Shown one piece after another: positions 62,445 to 64,000 of a stretch of 64,000 nucleotides of DNA. The DNA comes from Oscillospiraceae bacterium (GTDB lineage: Bacteria > Bacillota > Clostridia > UBA1381 > UBA9506): assembly GCA_015068905.1 (NCBI GenBank), contig SVJQ01000001.1, positions 169,104-233,103 of the forward strand. Reading direction: 5' to 3'. Below the pieces are notes generated by a model. The model did no database searches. It was not told where the DNA came from and worked only from the letters and a program-made list of their open reading frames with translations. Positions within the stretch are counted from its first letter, which is position 1. The number at the start of each line of letters is the position of its first letter. The translations under genes were made by a program, and so were the position numbers.

Positions 62445-64000
62445 ATGAAAAAACTATTATCTTGGGTAATAACCATTACCTTGCTCTTATCTCTGACACC
62501 GGCTTTGCCGGTGTCAGCAGATGGTGAAGCTTATGCTGTTTTGGGCGTGCAGAATGGTGACAGAATTATCCTAAACCCCGAAGTGGATGGTTACAACACA
62601 ATGCAGCATAAAGTGACGATTGTTGACAGTGATCAGGTATCAACAAACATGTTCTCATCTGCAGGGAATGCACACCTGACAGATTCGGTGAACTTTACTT
62701 TAGAACCGACAGCAACCGGCATTGATTCTGTTGCATTCGCTATTGACGGCACAACGGTTTTAACGGATAGCGAGGCGCCCTATGAATTTGTTTTTGGGGC
62801 GGAACAAAAAGGTGAGCATACCCTGACCGCTACCGTTAATAAAACAGAGGGCGGTACCGAGGTTAAAACCATTGACTTTGAGGGTATTTTAGGCGAAACT
62901 CACGATTCACGTGTGGTTAACTATAATTCCGGCACGTTGGATGCAACCAACACCCCGACCTTTAACGGTGCAGTCTCCCGTGGTGAAACCATTGAAAATG
63001 GCGCTCTGAAGCTCTCAGACGGCAATGGTATCACAACAGCTTGGTTTCAACCGGATGTTAAGACAGACGAAATGGAATTGGGCGATACTAAACTTTTCTA
63101 TATTGACTATGATTTAAAGAAAAGTGCTGCAGCGGTACATTTTGCGCTTCAAACCTCGCGCAGCTTCAGAGCATCAAACCTTTCCGGTTCCAACTATCTC
63201 CAAGGTGGATTCCCGACAGACGAGTGGGTACACGTTACCGTTGTTGCAGACTATGAACGCGGTTGGTTTAGTGCTTATCTGAATGGCATTCAGTTCAAGA
63301 GCTATTCTCAGGCAACAACCATGCTTGCGTCTACATCAGGCTTAGTTACAGATAGTATTACGCCGCAGTTTAACGGTGGGGACCTTTATATTGATAACTA
63401 TACTGTTCGTACTTATGACACGATGGTGCTGAAGAATTATGCACTTTTAGGCGTGCAGGATGGCGACCGTGTTATTCTGAATCCTCAGGTAGATGGTTAT
63501 ACAGAATTTCAGCACAAGGTAACGGTTGTCAATGATGATCAGATATCAACCAAACTGTCATCAAACGGCACCTTAACAGATACTGTTAATTTCACACTAT
63601 CACCGCAAGCAACCGGCATCGCCTCAGTTGATTTTGCTATTGATGGTAACGTGGTTGCAACTGACAATACATACCCCTATGAATTTGTATTGGGTGGTGA
63701 GTACAAAGGTGAACACACCCTGACTGCAACGATTACCCGTGCAGCAGGTGGCACAGTGGTCAAAACTGTTAACTTTGAGGGTATTATCGGCGAGGCTCAC
63801 GATTCTCGCTCGGTTAACTACAATTCCGGCGTTTTAGATGAAAGTAACAGACCCACCTTTAACGGCGTTGTGTCCCGTGGTGAAGCTATTGAAAACGGCG
63901 CGCTGAAACTCTCTGACGGTAACGGCATCTCAACAGCCTGGCTGCAGCCGGATGTACAGACAAATGAACTGCGACTAGGTGATACTAAGCTTTTCTATGT
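62445..64000 (+). CDS. Secreted repeat protein with Ig-like and LamG-like units (3' partial)
   Basis: Absent from the ORF track because it runs off the window. ATG 62445 begins KKLLSWVITITLLLSLTPAL, a signal peptide ending VSA. A 302-residue unit starts at 62532 (YAVLGVQNGDRIILNPEVDG) and again at 63438 (YALLGVQDGDRVILNPQVDG), 906 bases apart. Each unit has an Ig-like part (VNFTLEPTATGIDSVAFAIDG; GEHTLTATV) and a LamG-like part (LGDTKLFYIDYDLKKSAAAV; EWVHVTVVADYERGWFSAYLNG). The second copy is cut at the right edge. It closely follows the heparinase-like gene; binding of the same polymer is inferred. Confidence 0.85.
   Translation, partial: MKKLLSWVITITLLLSLTPALPVSADGEAYAVLGVQNGDRIILNPEVDGYNTMQHKVTIVDSDQVSTNMFSSAGNAHLTDSVNFTLEPTATGIDSVAFAIDGTTVLTDSEAPYEFVFGAEQKGEHTLTATVNKTEGGTEVKTIDFEGILGETHDSRVVNYNSGTLDATNTPTFNGAVSRGETIENGALKLSDGNGITTAWFQPDVKTDEMELGDTKLFYIDYDLKKSAAAVHFALQTSRSFRASNLSGSNYLQGGFPTDEWVHVTVVADYERGWFSAYLNGIQFKSYSQATTMLASTSGLVTDSITPQFNGGDLYIDNYTVRTYDTMVLKNYALLGVQDGDRVILNPQVDGYTEFQHKVTVVNDDQISTKLSSNGTLTDTVNFTLSPQATGIASVDFAIDGNVVATDNTYPYEFVLGGEYKGEHTLTATITRAAGGTVVKTVNFEGIIGEAHDSRSVNYNSGVLDESNRPTFNGVVSRGEAIENGALKLSDGNGISTAWLQPDVQTNELRLGDTKLFY

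Overview
This window looks like a chromosomal segment of an endospore-forming, S-layer-bearing Bacillota (Clostridia-type) bacterium, probably anaerobic and glycan-degrading. The evidence is an unmistakable spoIIID, many S-layer-homology (SLH) proteins, Gram-positive signal peptides and strong Shine-Dalgarno sequences, sigma-A promoters, lipoprotein sugar-binding proteins with LplB/LplC-type permeases, and five AraC-type regulators. I saw no rRNA, tRNA, CRISPR array or phage genes. No species is assigned.

Layout. 1-6.8 kb: the end of a FAD-dependent oxidoreductase with HEAT-like repeats, an AraC regulator, and a divergent four-gene operon (two tandem 266-residue paralogues of unknown function, a phosphotriesterase-like hydrolase, and an arabinose/fucose-isomerase-like enzyme). 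6.9-9.5 kb: a NagD-type HAD phosphatase and two AraC regulators. 9.7-15.2 kb: a cytoplasmic glycan operon (DUF5107-TPR protein, GH1 glucosidase, glycosidase-like barrel). 15.3-30.9 kb: a surface operon of an SLH-anchored glycosidase-like protein, a poly-Gly-linker SLH protein and its large partner, and three secreted proteins sharing a new-looking N-terminal module. 30.9-35.2 kb: ceramidase-like protein, sugar-phosphate isomerase/epimerase, unknown protein and a NahK-like kinase. 35.2-37.7 kb: AraC regulator, D-lyxose/mannose isomerase, PfkB kinase. 37.8-42 kb: a GGDEF protein, a cyclic-di-GMP-I riboswitch, and an EAL protein. 42.0-44.3 kb: spoIIID and an S-layer protein with five repeated beta domains. 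44.6-51.1 kb: GH2 enzyme and a complete LplABC-like sugar importer, followed by a MITE-like element. 51.4-64 kb: AraC regulator, then a second surface operon (poly-Gly SLH protein, large partner, sugar-binding lipoprotein, heparinase-like lyase, repeat protein cut by the window end).

How it fits together. Polymers are probably cut at the surface by SLH-anchored or secreted enzymes. Products are imported by ABC transporters, trimmed by cytoplasmic GH1/GH2 enzymes, then isomerised and phosphorylated. The most interesting non-coding signal is a pair of nearly identical double-palindrome sites (AATCCTAGGATT twice, 21-22 bp apart) lying exactly 27 bp upstream of the -10 hexamer of both the 15.3-kb surface operon and the 47.6-kb transporter operon. 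This points to one unknown regulator linking surface digestion to import. The SLH pair occurs twice (19.0-23.4 and 52.6-56.9 kb), suggesting a reusable two-protein surface module.
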